A stretch of DNA of 64,000 nucleotides from JAKPAM01 sp047601745 (GTDB lineage: Bacteria > Pseudomonadota > Gammaproteobacteria > Burkholderiales > Burkholderiaceae_E). The DNA is taken from the NCBI GenBank assembly GCA_047601745.1, contig JASGIS010000001.1:1-64000 (forward strand). The letters are read 5' to 3'. The notes beneath the pieces were generated by a model that was not told the origin of the DNA, made no database searches, and saw nothing but the letters and a program-made list of their open reading frames with translations. Positions 45,711-53,402 of the stretch are shown one piece after another. Position numbers and translations under genes: made by a program. Each line of letters opens with the position of its first letter. Positions within the stretch are counted from its first letter, which is position 1.

Positions 45711-47225
45711 TCAGGCCAGCTTGAAGAAGGCCATCGCGCGCTGCAGCTTGGCGGCCTCGTCGCTCATCTGTTCGGCCGTGGCCGCCAGCTCCTCGGAACT
45801 CGACGCGTTCTGCTGCGTCGTCTGGCTCAACTGACCGACCGCCGCGTTGATCTGGCCGACCCCGGTCGATTGCTCTTCCGACGCCGCCGCGATCTCCTGC
45901 ACCAGATCCGACGTGCGCCGGATCGACGGCACCATCCGGTCCAGCAGCTCGCCGGCCCGCTCGGCCAGCTCCACGCTCGATCCGGCCACCGAACCGATCT
46001 CCTGCGCCGCCACCTGGCTGCGCTCGGCCAGCTTGCGCACCTCGGCCGCCACCACCGCGAACCCTTTGCCGTGGTCGCCCGCCCGCGCCGCCTCGATCGC
46101 CGCGTTCAGCGCCAGCAGATTCGTCTGGTAAGCGATGTCGTCGATGATCCCGATCTTCTGCGCGATCTGCTTCATCGCCGACACCGTCTGGCGCACCGCC
46201 TCGCCGCCCTCGCCCGCTTCACCCGAGGCCTTCGTCGCCATCCCGTCGGTCAGCTTCGCGTTCTCGGTGTTCTGCGCGATCGACGCCGTCATCTGCTCGA
46301 GCGACGCGCTCGTCTGCTCGACGCCGGCCGCCTGTTCGCTCGATGCCTGCGACAGCGTCTGCGCCGTCGAGCTGACCTGCGACGACGCGCTGGCCAACGT
46401 CTGCGCCGTCACGCCCACGTCGGAGACGACCTGCGACAGCTTCTCGACCATCGTTCGCATCGCCGCCAGCACGCTGTGGTGATCGCCGTCGCGCGTGACT
46501 ACCCGCAGCGTCAGGTCGCCGTCGGCGACGCGCGTGGCGATATCGGCCACGTCGTACAGTTCGCCGCCGAGCTGCCGCGTCAGGCCGCGGGTAATCGTCA
46601 GCGCCATCGCCAGCGCCAGCAGCGTGCAGCCGGCCAGCATGCCGATCGTCCAGACCCGCGTTTCGGCGAACAGTTCATCCGACTGCTCGGCGGCCTCGTT
46701 GCTGGCCTTCAAGTGCATCGCCAGCAGCGAGTCGTTGGTCGTGCGAAGCTCGCCGTACGCCTTGCGGCTCTCGCCCTCGAGCAGCTTGCGCGCCTCGTCA
46801 TGGCGCTGGGCGCGCACCAGCGTCATCAGCTTGCGATGCTCGGCGACGAACGACGCCCAGTTGGCCTTCATCGATTGATGGGCCTCGCGCTCTTCGGGCG
46901 ACGAGACCAGCGCGTCATAGTCGCTCAGCGACTTGTCGATGGTCTGGATATAGTCGTTGGCCTGCTTGTCATAAGTCTGCACCGCCTCGACCTGGTCCCG
47001 GGCCTCGAGGATCATCCTCAGTTCGAGGATGCGCACCATCGCCACGTCGGCCTTGACGCGCGACACCTCGCGCACGCTCGGCAGCAGATTCCGCGCGATC
47101 TCGTCGGCCGCTCCGTTGAGCGTGGCCATCCGCTGCATCGAGTACAGCCCGAAGCCGATCATCAGTACGAGAACCACGGAGAACGCCCCGAACAGGCGAA
47201 TGGACAGCTTCATCCTCGTGAACAT
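45711..47225 (-). CDS. Methyl-accepting chemotaxis protein (cluster receptor 4)
   Basis: 504 residues. TM1 is in LFGAFSVVLVLMIGFGLYS. The periplasmic domain (about 30-190) is of the four-helix-bundle 4HB_MCP type, with LRMILEARDQVEAVQTYDKQ. TM2 is TIGMLAGCTLLALAMALTIT, then HAMP and signalling domain follow. ATG 47225 is used, with AAGGAA 9 nt upstream; the ATG four codons later has no Shine-Dalgarno site. It is the first receptor after cheA, 45 nt downstream. The end FFKLA carries no docking peptide. Confidence 0.94.
   Translation of the reverse strand: MFTRMKLSIRLFGAFSVVLVLMIGFGLYSMQRMATLNGAADEIARNLLPSVREVSRVKADVAMVRILELRMILEARDQVEAVQTYDKQANDYIQTIDKSLSDYDALVSSPEEREAHQSMKANWASFVAEHRKLMTLVRAQRHDEARKLLEGESRKAYGELRTTNDSLLAMHLKASNEAAEQSDELFAETRVWTIGMLAGCTLLALAMALTITRGLTRQLGGELYDVADIATRVADGDLTLRVVTRDGDHHSVLAAMRTMVEKLSQVVSDVGVTAQTLASASSQVSSTAQTLSQASSEQAAGVEQTSASLEQMTASIAQNTENAKLTDGMATKASGEAGEGGEAVRQTVSAMKQIAQKIGIIDDIAYQTNLLALNAAIEAARAGDHGKGFAVVAAEVRKLAERSQVAAQEIGSVAGSSVELAERAGELLDRMVPSIRRTSDLVQEIAAASEEQSTGVGQINAAVGQLSQTTQQNASSSEELAATAEQMSDEAAKLQRAMAFFKLA
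45717..46385. repeat. Near-identical MCP signalling-domain segment, copy 4
   Basis: Same unit as copy 1. The only visible protein changes are Val to Leu (NAKLTDG) and Ala to Ser near the start. Confidence 0.85.
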
Positions 47226-47270
47226 GAGTGACGATTCCTTGTCTGAAGAGGAGAGGATCGCGGCCGGCGA

Positions 47271-49466
47271 TCAACCGGAGACGGTGGTGGCCGGCAGCGC
47301 CGAGCCGATGACGCGGTCCCGGCCCGACGCGAGCGCGTCGCGTCCGTGCACGGCCTGCTGCATCAGCATCGGCACGTCGAGGATCAGCGCGACCTCGCCG
47401 CTGCCGAGGATCGTCGACCCGCTGATGCCCTTGACGTTGCCGAACATCTTCGACAGCGGCTTGATGACGGCCTGGGTCTCGCCCATCAGCGTGTCGACGA
47501 CCACGCCGAACTTCTGCCCGGCGTGCTTGACGACGACGATGTTCTGGCGCGCCGTGGGTTCGGCGTCGATCTCGAACAGCTCGCGCAGCCGGATGAACGG
47601 CAGCACCTGCCCGCGCAGGTCCGTGTAGTCGCGTCCCGGCGTCGCAGCGAACTCGATGCATTCGTCGACGACCTCGAGCGGCAGCACGAAGACCGAGCGG
47701 CCGACGCCGACCTGGAAACCGTTGATGATCGCCAGCGTCAGCGGCAGCCGCACGGAAACCGTCGTGCCGAGGCCGGCACGGCTGTCGATCGAGACAGTGC
47801 CGCGCAGCGCGGTGATGTTGCGCTTGACGACGTCCATCCCGACGCCGCGGCCCGACAGGTTCGTCACCTGTTCGGCCGTCGAGAAACCGGGCTCGAAGAT
47901 CAGGCCGAAGACCTCGCCGTCGCCGAGCTCGCGGCCGGCCTCGACCAGGCCGCGCTCGATGCCCTTGGCCAGGATCTTCTGGCGATCGAGCCCGCCGCCG
48001 TCGTCGCCGACCTCGATGACGATGCTGCCCGAGTCGTGATAAGCGTTCAGTCGCACCGTCCCGCGGGCCGGCTTGCCCCGGGCCAGACGGACCTCGGCCG
48101 GCTCGATGCCGTGGTCCATCGCGTTGCGGACCAGATGCGTCAGCGGATCGCCGATCTTCTCGACGACGGTCTTGTCCAGCTCGGTGTCCTCGCCGCGCAC
48201 GACCAGGCCGATGTCCTTGCCGATCTCGCGCGAGACGTCGTGCACGACGCGCTGGAAGCGGCCGAAGGTCGCGCCGATCTTGACCATCCGCAGTTGCAGC
48301 GCGCTGTCGCGCACCTCCTCGACCAGCCCCATCAGCGTCGAGTGCGACTCGTGCAGATCGACGTCGTGCACCTTGCGCGCGGCCAGCGCGGCGCTGGCCG
48401 ACGCGGTGATCAGCTCGCCGACCAAGTTGATCAGCCGGTCGAGCTTGTCGGCGTCGACGCGGACCGACTGGCTCTCGCGCGAGCGCGCCTCGCGCACCTG
48501 CTGCTGCTTGCCGAGGGCGGCGTCCAGCACGGCCGGCGCGACCTGGCCCTGCTCGACCAGGATGCGGCCCAGCGGCTGCGCGTCCGGCGCGTCCTGCTGG
48601 TGCGCCAGCGCCTGCGCCAGTTCGTGATCGGTCAGCGCGCCGCAGCGCACGAGGATCTCGCCGATGCGCGGCGGCTCCTCGGGCAGGCTGTCGATCAGCG
48701 CCATGTATTCGTCGAGCCGGCTGGCCGGCGGCAGGATGCGCAGCGCGCAGTCGTCGAGCACGAACTCGAACGCGCCTTCGATCGCCTTGCGGTCGGCACT
48801 CGTCCTGAAACGGATCTCGAAGCCCAGATAGCAGCTTTCCGGATCCATCGCCGCCAGCGGCGGCAACCTGTCGGGCAGCGTGACGATCGCCGTGATCGTG
48901 CCGATCGTCCCCAGATAGCGCAGGAACGACATCGGATCCATGCCGTTGCGCAGCACGTCGGGCCCGAACCGCAGCGAGATGTGCCAGGTATCGTCGGCGC
49001 CGCCGACCGGCGCCTCGATCCGCTCGACGCGCGCGTCCTGCGGCTCGGCGACGGCGACGGCGCTGCCGGCCGGTTCGCCGAGCCACGCGCGCAGCCGCGC
49101 CAGCAGCGGCTCGGCGCGCGCGGTCAGTTCCGGGTCCTCGTCGAGCCGGCCCGCGTCGATCGCGTCGATCAGCAGGTGGATGTGATCGCCGGCCGCCAGC
49201 AGCGAACTCGTCAGCTCGGGCGTGATCGGCACCGTGCCGGCGCGCACCTCGTCGAGCACGCTCTCGGCCACGTGCGTGAAGCGCACGACGTGGTCGAGCC
49301 CGAACAGGCCGGCCGAGCCCTTGATCGTATGCGCGGCGCGAAACACCGCGTTGACCGCCTCGCCGTCGGCGCTGCCCTGCGCCATCGACAGCAAGGCGTT
49401 CTCCATGTCCTGCAGCAGCTCACGGCTCTCGACCACGAAGGATCGCAATGCGTCATCCAGATTCAT
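47271..49466 (-). CDS. cheA: Chemotaxis histidine kinase CheA with internal LGxIL repeat
   Basis: 731 residues from ATG 49466. The HPt domain has phospho-acceptor His46 in RAAHTIKGSAGLFG. A second alpha/beta region (about 158-245) occupies the P2 position. At about 265-325 there are two copies of a short motif (IGEILVRCGALTDHELAQAL and LGRILVEQGQVAPAVLDAAL) resembling the N-terminal domain of GspE/MshE ATPases. Dimerisation, HATPase (HLVRNAMDHGIEP; GDDGGGLD; GRGVGMDVV) and a CheW-like domain follow. It phosphorylates CheY and CheB. It lies between STAS and receptor 4. Confidence 0.95.
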   Translation of the reverse strand: MNLDDALRSFVVESRELLQDMENALLSMAQGSADGEAVNAVFRAAHTIKGSAGLFGLDHVVRFTHVAESVLDEVRAGTVPITPELTSSLLAAGDHIHLLIDAIDAGRLDEDPELTARAEPLLARLRAWLGEPAGSAVAVAEPQDARVERIEAPVGGADDTWHISLRFGPDVLRNGMDPMSFLRYLGTIGTITAIVTLPDRLPPLAAMDPESCYLGFEIRFRTSADRKAIEGAFEFVLDDCALRILPPASRLDEYMALIDSLPEEPPRIGEILVRCGALTDHELAQALAHQQDAPDAQPLGRILVEQGQVAPAVLDAALGKQQQVREARSRESQSVRVDADKLDRLINLVGELITASASAALAARKVHDVDLHESHSTLMGLVEEVRDSALQLRMVKIGATFGRFQRVVHDVSREIGKDIGLVVRGEDTELDKTVVEKIGDPLTHLVRNAMDHGIEPAEVRLARGKPARGTVRLNAYHDSGSIVIEVGDDGGGLDRQKILAKGIERGLVEAGRELGDGEVFGLIFEPGFSTAEQVTNLSGRGVGMDVVKRNITALRGTVSIDSRAGLGTTVSVRLPLTLAIINGFQVGVGRSVFVLPLEVVDECIEFAATPGRDYTDLRGQVLPFIRLRELFEIDAEPTARQNIVVVKHAGQKFGVVVDTLMGETQAVIKPLSKMFGNVKGISGSTILGSGEVALILDVPMLMQQAVHGRDALASGRDRVIGSALPATTVSG

Positions 49467-49507
49467 CGATGCATCCGCGCCAATGGGTAATGAAGGGAAA
49501 CTAGGGG

Positions 49508-49816
49508 TTAGCGGCCGGCCGGTTCGACGATCGGATCGCCGAACCATGCCGCCAGATCGAACAGCGCGAACGCGTCGACGACGGCCGGACTGTGCTCGAC
49601 CAGCACCAGCGTCCTGCCCTCGTCCAGCGCCTGCCGCCGCGCGGCCATCAGCAACTGCAGGCCGGCCGAATCGATGTCGGTGACTCCCGACAGATCGACC
49701 GTCAGCGAAGCATCGGCCGCGGCCAGCGCGTCGCGCAGCGCCTGCCGGATCTCCTGCGCGCGGTAGATCGTCAGCTCGCCGTCGAGCCGGATCGATGAGG
49801 TGTCGTGTTCGGTCAT
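49508..49816 (-). CDS. STAS-domain protein (anti-anti-sigma-like) in chemotaxis cluster
   Basis: 102 residues, a single STAS domain. The start is ELTIYRAQEIRQALRDAL, and the central VDLSGVTDIDSAGLQLLMAA contains Ser in the position that is phosphorylated in SpoIIAA-type proteins. It lies between cheY (17-nt gap) and cheA (41-nt gap), a position conserved in several betaproteobacterial chemotaxis clusters. Its role there is not established; it may bind CheA or a signalling nucleotide. No kinase of the SpoIIAB type is adjacent. Confidence 0.9.
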   Translation of the reverse strand: MTEHDTSSIRLDGELTIYRAQEIRQALRDALAAADASLTVDLSGVTDIDSAGLQLLMAARRQALDEGRTLVLVEHSPAVVDAFALFDLAAWFGDPIVEPAGR

Positions 49817-49833
49817 CGCGTTCTCCGGCCCGC

Positions 49834-50202
49834 TCACGGCAGGATCAGCTTGGAGACCGCCGCCAGCAGTTGCGGCGGCTGGAACGGCTTGACGACCCAG
49901 GCCTTGGCGCCCGCATCGCGGCCCGCCTGCTTCTTGTCGTCGGCGCTCTCGGTCGTCAGCATGATCACCGGCGTGAACTTGTACGCCGGCATCGTCTTCA
50001 GTTCCTTCAGGAACGTGATGCCGTCCATCCGCGGCATGTTCACGTCGCTGATGATCAGGTGCACCTTCTGCCCCTGCAGCTTGGACAGCGCATCGACGCC
50101 GTCGCTGCCCTCGATGACGTCGTAACCGGCCCCGCGCAGCGCGATGCCGACCACCTGCCGGACGGACGTCGAATCGTCGACGATCAGGATCTGTTTGGCC
50201 AT
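49834..50202 (-). CDS. cheY: Chemotaxis response regulator CheY
   Basis: 122 residues, a stand-alone receiver. The acidic pocket is ILIVDDSTS, phospho-acceptor Asp53 lies in LIISDVNMPRMDG, the switch Thr in IMLTTESA and the conserved Lys in AWVVKPFQP. It carries the signal from CheA to the motor or another target. It starts 8 nt after the stop of the soluble receptor-like gene, so the two products are made together. This fits the proposal that the neighbour dephosphorylates CheY. Confidence 0.95.
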   Translation of the reverse strand: MAKQILIVDDSTSVRQVVGIALRGAGYDVIEGSDGVDALSKLQGQKVHLIISDVNMPRMDGITFLKELKTMPAYKFTPVIMLTTESADDKKQAGRDAGAKAWVVKPFQPPQLLAAVSKLILP

Positions 50203-50210
50203 TCCCTACC

Positions 50211-51233
50211 TCAGAAGAACGTGATTTCGTTGGTGGCGGAGGCGACGGCCGGCGCCCCCCCTTCATGGATCCGATGCTCGTCGACCATCGCGTAGGTCGA
50301 CGCCAGCTCGGCGAGCAGCGACTGCGGATCGAGCGGCATCGGCCGGCCGGCGCTTTCGCTCGCGCCGGCATTGCGCCGCTGCAGGTCGGGCAGCCGTTCG
50401 ATGTTCTGGCGCACGTGGGCCATCACCTGGCCGATGCGGTCCTGGAACTGCAACTGGAAGATCGCCTCGTCGACCTCGGCCTTGATGCCGCGGCCCTCGC
50501 TGCGCATCGCCTCGACGACGTCGCGCATCGATCCGGTCAGGCCGCCGAACTGCTCGATCACCTCGCGGATCCGCTGCTCGGACTCGAGCATCGTCTGCGC
50601 GTCGCGGCGCGCCGATTCCTCGGCGGCGGTCTGCGTCGAGCGGATCGCGTTCTGGATCGTCTGCACGGTGCGCGCGATGTCGGTGCCGGTGTCGGCCGAC
50701 ATCTTCGACAACGACCGCACCTCCTGCGCGACGACCGCGAAGCCCGAGCCCGACGCGCCGGCGTGGGCCGCCTCGATCGCCGCGTTGATCGACAGCAGAT
50801 GCGTCTGCTGCGCGATCCGCGAGATCGCCGCGGCCATCCTGCCCAGGTCGGTCAGGAAGCCCTGCAGGCCCTGCACCTGCGCGAACATCTCGGCCTTGCT
50901 GTCCATCGCCTGGCGCAGCGAATCGACGACGTGCGTCAACCGCCGCTCGCTGGTCTGGCAGATATCGGCCGCCTGCGCGTCGATGCCGGCCCGCGCCGAG
51001 CGCGGATCGCCGGAATAGTCGGCCAGCATCTTGTCGAGCCGCGCGACGATGCCGCTGAAACGCATGCTCAGGTCGGCGACCGCGGTGTCCATCTGCGCGC
51101 GCGACGATTCGATCTGACCGGCCCAGACGCGGGACACTTCATCGGCGAAGCGCTGCTGGCCGGTCAGGAACTCGTGCAGATCCGGCGAGAACCGCTCCGG
51201 GTCGCGCGCAGGGTCGAGAGCGTCATCCATCAT
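50211..51233 (-). CDS. Soluble MCP-like protein with CheZ-type phosphatase motif
   Basis: 340 residues, no membrane segment. The central part (about 115-200) is an MCP-type hairpin with tip QQTHLLSINAAIEAAHAG and GSGFAVVAQEVR. Beyond it, a helix carries FQLQFQDRIGQVM (about 259-271). In CheZ the active site is in FQDLTGQV, where Asp143 and Gln147 attack CheY-P; here Asp265 and Gln269 have the same spacing and context. A flexible region (about 285-333) then leads to a short hydrophobic end NEITFF, as CheZ ends in a CheY-binding peptide. First gene of the cluster, 8 nt before cheY. Phosphatase activity is inferred. Confidence 0.8.
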   Translation of the reverse strand: MMDDALDPARDPERFSPDLHEFLTGQQRFADEVSRVWAGQIESSRAQMDTAVADLSMRFSGIVARLDKMLADYSGDPRSARAGIDAQAADICQTSERRLTHVVDSLRQAMDSKAEMFAQVQGLQGFLTDLGRMAAAISRIAQQTHLLSINAAIEAAHAGASGSGFAVVAQEVRSLSKMSADTGTDIARTVQTIQNAIRSTQTAAEESARRDAQTMLESEQRIREVIEQFGGLTGSMRDVVEAMRSEGRGIKAEVDEAIFQLQFQDRIGQVMAHVRQNIERLPDLQRRNAGASESAGRPMPLDPQSLLAELASTYAMVDEHRIHEGGAPAVASATNEITFF

Positions 51234-51679
51234 GTATGTTTGGCGAGCCAGAGTGAGGAACGTTGAGCGAGGACGAGAACGAACGGCGGGAAGCGCTCGG
51301 ACGCCGAACTCGCGTCATAAGGTAGGGGTAATCGAGTTACCTCTCGTGACAATTCCGGACGGACGGTGACCACCGGGTCTTCTGCGGCCCGGCGGCCCGA
51401 CGGAGGGCGGCACCCGCCCCCGGCCGCCGGACCTGGCCGCCCCGACGGCGCGCGCCGCCCGGGCACCGACCGACGGCCGTCGGGTTGCAGGCAACGAAAC
51501 CTCGGCAATCGGCGACAGCGGTGGCAAAGTGACGGCATGTATCGATCGGAGGTGAACGAGTCGCCGGCGATTGTCGGCGATCATCGTGGTCGTCGATTTC
51601 GCGTGGAACGCCGGCCAACCTCCGTTATTCCGGCCGGAATCGCGCTCAAGTTCCGGCCTCTTGTGCCGAGGAGACCGCG
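51234..51679. promoter_or_regulatory. Intergenic region upstream of the chemotaxis cluster and NUDIX gene
   Basis: 446 nt without a supported gene. It must hold the promoter of the minus-strand chemotaxis cluster. A dyad GGTAA-TCGAG-TTACC lies at 51327-51341, about 95 nt from the first ATG, and is a possible operator. No sigma-28 promoter matching TAAAGTTT/GCCGATAA was seen. Confidence 0.4.
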
Positions 51680-52312
51680 ATCGACATCCAGCGCTACACC
51701 TTCGACGAACGGACGCGGGACCGCATCGCGTCGAGCCTGACCGGCTTCTCGCGGCTCGACCCCGGCGCCGGAGCGGCCGCGCTCAAGCGCGCCGCGGTCG
51801 CGATCACATTGGTCGAGTCGTGCGGTGACGTGGCATTCGTGCTGACGCGGCGGGCCAGCCGGCTGCGCGCGCACGGCGGCCAGTGGGCGTTGCCCGGCGG
51901 CCGCTGCGACGACGGCGAGGACAGCGTGCGCGCGGCGCTGCGCGAACTCGACGAGGAAGTCGGACTGCGGCTGGCGCCGCACGACGTGCTGGGCCTGCTC
52001 GACGACTACCCGACCCGGTCCGGCTACCTGATCACGCCGGTCGTCGTCTGGGCGGGCGCCGACGCGCGCCTGCAGCCCAATCCGGAAGAAGTGGCGTCGG
52101 TCCACCGGATCGCGCTGGGCCAGATCATCGACGCCGACGCCGTCAGCTTCGTGACGATCGAGCAGAGCCCGCGCCGGGTCGTCAGGATCCGGATCGAAGG
52201 CAACCAGATCCACGCGCCGACGGCCGCGCTGCTGTACCAGTTTCGCGAAGTGATCGAAGGACGGCAGACCCGGGTCGCCGAACTCGAACAGCCGGTGTTC
52301 GCCTGGCGCTGA
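51680..52312 (+). CDS. NUDIX hydrolase, CoA-pyrophosphatase type, probable non-standard start
   Basis: 210 residues if started at ATC 51680. The Nudix box is GRCDDGEDSVRAALRELDEE followed by VG, preceded by LTRRASRLRAHGGQWALPGG as in CoA pyrophosphatases. It would hydrolyse CoA or related dinucleotide pyrophosphates. No ATG, GTG or TTG lies in frame before the domain. TTG 51809 would cut into the first strand (KRAAVAITLVES). GAGGAG at 51668-51673 is exactly 6 nt before ATC 51680, and the codons from there are clearly coding, so a rare ATC start or a point change in the start codon is proposed. Confidence 0.75.
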   Translation: MDIQRYTFDERTRDRIASSLTGFSRLDPGAGAAALKRAAVAITLVESCGDVAFVLTRRASRLRAHGGQWALPGGRCDDGEDSVRAALRELDEEVGLRLAPHDVLGLLDDYPTRSGYLITPVVVWAGADARLQPNPEEVASVHRIALGQIIDADAVSFVTIEQSPRRVVRIRIEGNQIHAPTAALLYQFREVIEGRQTRVAELEQPVFAWR

Positions 52313-52403
52313 CGGCCCGCGCCGGCCGCGGCAAGCCTGGCGGCGACAGGGCCCGCGCCCGTCGACGCCGGCGACGGCTGTCCCGCCCGGCCTTGCCGGC
52401 GGA

Positions 52404-53258
52404 CTAGCGCCGCGCGACCGGCAGCGCCTGGATGCCGGCCAGAACCGGCGCCAGTTCGTGCAGCACGCCGGCCAGCCGCTCGTCGAGCGTGCCGGCGTCG
52501 GCATCGGCGCCTTCGGCGCAGGCGCGTTCGAGTTCCTGCGCGACCCGCTGCAGCGCGAACGCGCCGAGCGTGGCGGCCGAACTCTTCAGGTCGTGCGCGA
52601 GCCGGCGGCGATCGAGCCGCACGTTCGGCCCCGACGCCTGCCCGAAAGCCGAGCCGAAGTTGCCGTGCATCCGCACGAACAGCCGCAACAGGCGCTCGAA
52701 CATCACCGGGTTGTTCATCGCGCTCGCCATCCCGACCGCCGAATCGATGCCCGGCAGGTCGTCCAGCGACGTCGTCCGGCCGCCGTCGGCGTCGGCGGGA
52801 CGGCCGGCGCGGTGGCCGGTCCAGCGCAGCAGCGTCTGGTACAGCCGCGTCGTATCGATCGGCTTGATCAGTTCGTCGTCCATGCCCGCCGCGCGCGCGG
52901 CCTGGTGTTCTTCGGGCAGGATGCTGGCCGTCATCGCGATGACGGGCAGTCCCCGCCAGCGAGGCTCGGCCCGGATCGCCCGGGCCGCCTCGTAACCGTC
53001 CATCACCGGCATCCGGCAATCCATCAGCACCAGATCGAAGGCCTGCGCCCGCAGCGCGTCGAGCGCCTGCCGGCCGTTCTCGGCGGCCGTCACGCACACA
53101 CCGACGTCCTCGAGCAGCTCGATCGCCAGCCGGCGGTTGGAGACGTTGTCGTCGACCAGCAGGACCCGGCGTCCCCGCAACGCGTCGTAGCCGGGCCGGC
53201 CGCCGGGGAAGGGTCGGCCGTCATCGCGGTCCGGACTCGTGTCGCTGCTCGGCATCAT
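52404..53258 (-). CDS. Receiver-HPt protein, orphan phosphorelay element
   Basis: 284 residues. A receiver domain (about 25-150) has acidic pocket VLLVDDNVSN, phospho-acceptor Asp in LVLMDCRMPVMDGYEA and Lys in ELIKPIDT. An HPt domain (about 180-275) has the phosphorylatable His in AHDLKSSAATLGA. This is the C-terminal layout of BvgS/ArcB-type hybrid kinases, without the kinase. No histidine kinase is next to it. It could be a separate relay protein or the surviving end of a hybrid kinase. ATG 53258 has no strong Shine-Dalgarno site. Confidence 0.85.
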   Translation of the reverse strand: MMPSSDTSPDRDDGRPFPGGRPGYDALRGRRVLLVDDNVSNRRLAIELLEDVGVCVTAAENGRQALDALRAQAFDLVLMDCRMPVMDGYEAARAIRAEPRWRGLPVIAMTASILPEEHQAARAAGMDDELIKPIDTTRLYQTLLRWTGHRAGRPADADGGRTTSLDDLPGIDSAVGMASAMNNPVMFERLLRLFVRMHGNFGSAFGQASGPNVRLDRRRLAHDLKSSAATLGAFALQRVAQELERACAEGADADAGTLDERLAGVLHELAPVLAGIQALPVARR

Positions 53259-53402
53259 GGCGGAGATCAGAGATGAATGGCGGCCGGACGCCGACGATCG
53301 GGCATCCGCGGGCCTGCGGCGACTATAACAAGAACGGGCCGGTGAACGGACCGGCGCGGGCATCCGCACGGGGGCGCTGCCTCTCGGGCCCGGGCCGCTT
53401 CG

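Noticed and set aside
42954..47231. A very long plus-strand open frame (over 1400 codons) opposite the chemoreceptors
   Set aside because: It is antisense to three receptor genes with clear domains, is made of Arg/His/Leu-rich low-complexity sequence, and is expected from GC3 bias on the opposite strand.
51809..52312. NUDIX gene starting at TTG 51809
   Set aside because: It would remove conserved first-strand residues (KRAAVAIT) and has no Shine-Dalgarno site; the coding pattern continues upstream to 51680.
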